In this document: in pieces, positions 62,544-64,000 of the stretch
Numbering within the stretch: the stretch's first letter is position 1
Layout: every line of letters begins with the position of its first letter
From: Pseudomonas poae
Lineage (GTDB): Bacteria > Pseudomonadota > Gammaproteobacteria > Pseudomonadales > Pseudomonadaceae
Reading direction: 5' to 3'
Length of the DNA stretch: 64,000 nt
Assembly (NCBI GenBank): GCA_028869255.1
Contig: CP110972.1
Location: 3,105,001-3,169,000 of the forward strand
Notes under the pieces: model-generated
The model's database searches: none
Seen by the model: the letters and a program-made list of their open reading frames with translations, nothing else
What the model was told of the DNA's origin: nothing
Program-made: the position numbers and the translations under genes

Positions 62544-63345
62544 ATATCCGGTTTTGCGGTAACGGCGGATATTGGTTCCGCTCTTACAGCGGGTCACTTT
62601 TGGAAGAGCGCCAAAAGTAACCAAAAACGCTCCGCCCCAACACTCGGCACCTCGCCTCCGGCTCGGTGTGCCCGCACGCAGACTTGAATCCGTGGGCCGC
62701 CGCGATGGGCCATCCATGGCCCAGCGCGGCTAACCCGGCGTCCTGCCGGGTTACCCACGGATTCAAGCCTGCGTGCGGCCAGCGTGTTTTACGGGGCGCC
62801 TGAGATCAAGATCAAAAGCGCAAAAGATCGCTGACTTCGTCAGCGCAAAGGATGTAAGGGCCAGATCAAAAACAAAGCAAAGCACGGCGGCCTGACAGCC
62901 GACCTCGGTCAAGTGTGGGAGCTGGCTTGCCTGCGATGCAGACACCTCGGTACATCAGGCAAACCCAGTTGATGTCATCGCAGGCAAGCCAGCTCCCACA
63001 GAAAAGCCGATCTACTGCGGACCCGCTTTTGATCTACACCACTCAGGTCGGCTACAAGGCCGCCGTGCTCTGCTTTTGACTTTGATCTGAGACGCCCCGT
63101 CAATCACGCTGGCCGAACGCAGGCTTTGGAGCGTGGGCAACCCGGCAGGACGCCGGGTTAGCCGCGCTGGGCCAAGGATGGCCCATCGCGGCGGCCCACG
63201 CTCCAAAGCCGGAGTGAGGGCACACCGAGCCTAGGCGAGGTGCCGAGTGATGGGGCGAGGACTTTTTGCTTACTTTTGGGTCCTCCCAAAAGTGAGTCGC
63301 TGTAAGAGCGAAACCCTAGGCGGCCGTTACCGAAGTAACGGATAT
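62544..63345. repeat. 0.8-kb inverted-repeat element, copy 2
   Basis: Same organisation as copy 1: inverted arms around a core with a REPIN (62914-63000). It occupies most of the 1.1-kb gap between the phdA-like gene and tpsA; no gene is credible there. In the right arm the hairpin stem differs from the other three arms on both sides at once (CTTTGGAGCGTGGG / CCCACGCTCCAAAG), a compensatory change. Confidence 0.85.
62914..63000. repeat. REPIN inside repeat element copy 2
   Basis: TGTGGGAGCTGGCTTGCCTG and its mirror in the core of the long element. Confidence 0.88.
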
Positions 63346-63440
63346 GCCCTCCCCCATACAGACGCGCAAAACAACAACCACAACGCACAAAACACTCAAC
63401 AATGATCACCAAACGGCTTTCTGTAAAACCAGCCAATACC

Positions 63441-63470
63441 AAAAAAAACGGGGCGATCACCGATCGCCCC
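63441..63470 (-). terminator. intrinsic terminator of the tpsA gene
   Basis: Read on the minus strand: stem GGGGCGATC / GATCGCCCC around GGT, followed by G and eight T. It lies 33 bases after the tpsA stop and separates it from the phdA-like gene. Confidence 0.88.
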
Positions 63471-63502
63471 AAATAGTTACATCGAGAGGTCTTTCAAAAT
63501 CG

Positions 63503-64000
63503 TTACAAACTGATCTGCTTACGCTCCTCATCCGTCAATCGTGCCCGCGCCTGGTCGCTCAACGGGCCGGCACCGAGCACCTGCACCGGGCTGTCAGGGT
63601 TGTAGCCCGAAGTCTTCCGAGCCTCTTGCGGCTCACGCTGCACCGGCTCAGAGCCAAAACTCAGCACCTCCACGGTGACAATCGACGCCCGCCCCTGCTT
63701 GGCCGCCGCCTGCTGGCTACGCGCCGCATCTTCCGCCGCCTGGGACGCCGCCGCCCCCGCCGCGCTGGCCGAACTCATCGCCCCGGTATTCACCGCTGCC
63801 GACACCGGCACCCCGGACGACTTGCCCTGGGTCTGGATGTTCGCCGCGTTCACCACCCGCAATGCCGCGATGTTGATGTTGCCGGACACTCGAATACCCG
63901 CCTCACCCGCATCGATGGTGCCCAGCGGCGCAATCAGGTCGATATCCCCCGCCGGTACTTCCGGGATCGGGTTGAGCGTGGCGATCCCCGCACCGGTACT
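63503..64000 (-). CDS. pdtA: 3' end of giant TpsA exoprotein (filamentous-haemagglutinin type, PdtA-like)
   Basis: The minus strand is open from the window edge to a stop at 63503, 165 residues of C-terminus. It contains IDLIAPLGTIDAGEAGIRVS and NINIAALRVVNAANIQTQGK, repeated beta-helix wording of the DUF3739 region that ends many FhaB-like TpsA proteins, then an Ala/Ser-rich low-complexity part and a charged tail (LTDEERKQISL). TpsA proteins are secreted through their TpsB partner and act in adhesion. Being partial, its size and N-terminal TPS domain cannot be seen. Confidence 0.8.
   Translation of the reverse strand, partial: STGAGIATLNPIPEVPAGDIDLIAPLGTIDAGEAGIRVSGNINIAALRVVNAANIQTQGKSSGVPVSAAVNTGAMSSASAAGAAASQAAEDAARSQQAAAKQGRASIVTVEVLSFGSEPVQREPQEARKTSGYNPDSPVQVLGAGPLSDQARARLTDEERKQISL

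Noticed and set aside
62481..63472. Open frames in repeat element copy 2
   Set aside because: Same reasoning as for copy 1; they follow the hairpin arms rather than any gene structure.
1..64000. CRISPR array, tRNA, rRNA or prophage
   Set aside because: No regularly spaced direct repeats, no cloverleaf or rRNA sequence, and no phage structural genes were noticed in reading; a tRNAscan or CRISPR-finder run was not possible.

Overview
The window reads as chromosomal DNA of a Pseudomonas of the fluorescens lineage. Support comes from GC-rich codon use, abundant REP/REPIN palindromes built on TGTGGGAGC..GGCTTGC units, a near-canonical Pseudomonas AmiE amidase, an MtlR-type AraC regulator, and a two-partner-secretion locus whose gene order matches the P. 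aeruginosa pdtA-phdA-pdtB-exbB2-exbD2 region. No tRNA, rRNA, CRISPR array, prophage or complete insertion sequence was seen. Names rest on recognising protein sequences by eye, because no database search was possible.

Left part (1-22.6 kb). A truncated MFS gene and a frameshifted MATE exporter precede a minus-strand amide/urea operon: an UrtABCDE-type ABC importer, formamidase FmdA, an FmdB-like zinc ribbon, aliphatic amidase AmiE and a Clp-like AAA+ ATPase. It diverges from a plus-strand regulator pair: a very large hybrid histidine kinase whose sensor is an NCS1-type permease, and a LuxR-type response regulator. Palindromes built on TACGT half-sites, most often TGACGTA/TACGTCA, lie 67-68 bp upstream of both urtA and fmdA. 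The proposed logic is that the kinase senses an amide-like or nucleobase-like molecule, the regulator activates both promoters, the ABC importer brings in the amide, and FmdA/AmiE release ammonia. Next comes an IclR-controlled operon: a polyamine/opine-type ABC importer plus a three-subunit flavin/iron-sulfur amine dehydrogenase.

Middle part (22.6-51.2 kb). This holds an NAD salvage group (nadE, pncB, pncA and a divergent NrtR-like Nudix regulator with two matching operator sites), a reduced polyol locus, a Tsx/NUP nucleoside uptake pair, assorted regulators and transporters, a metallothionein, two small DMT proteins and MntH. An AraC-regulated cluster of a crotonase, an AurF-like diiron oxygenase, an asparagine-synthetase-like amidotransferase and an EamA exporter looks like a small natural-product pathway. 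A HigBA-type toxin-antitoxin pair, a KefC-type antiporter and a cobF/phosphatase fragment of cobalamin metabolism follow. A cobalamin riboswitch points into a stretch with no intact gene.

Right part (51.4-64 kb). Two copies of an ~0.8-kb inverted-repeat element flank a minus-strand secretion locus: the 3' end of a giant TpsA exoprotein, PhdA-like protein, TpsB transporter, an ExbB fused to DUF2341/LamG-like domains, ExbD, TonB, porin, a coiled-coil periplasmic protein, a YbjN-like protein, a PpiC-type isomerase and a LysR-type regulator. Six single-base indels in five genes (MATE, pncB, tsx twice, nup, a ydcZ-like gene) fall in short homopolymers or base doublets. Either the assembly carries homopolymer errors or these genes are decaying; the sequence alone cannot decide.
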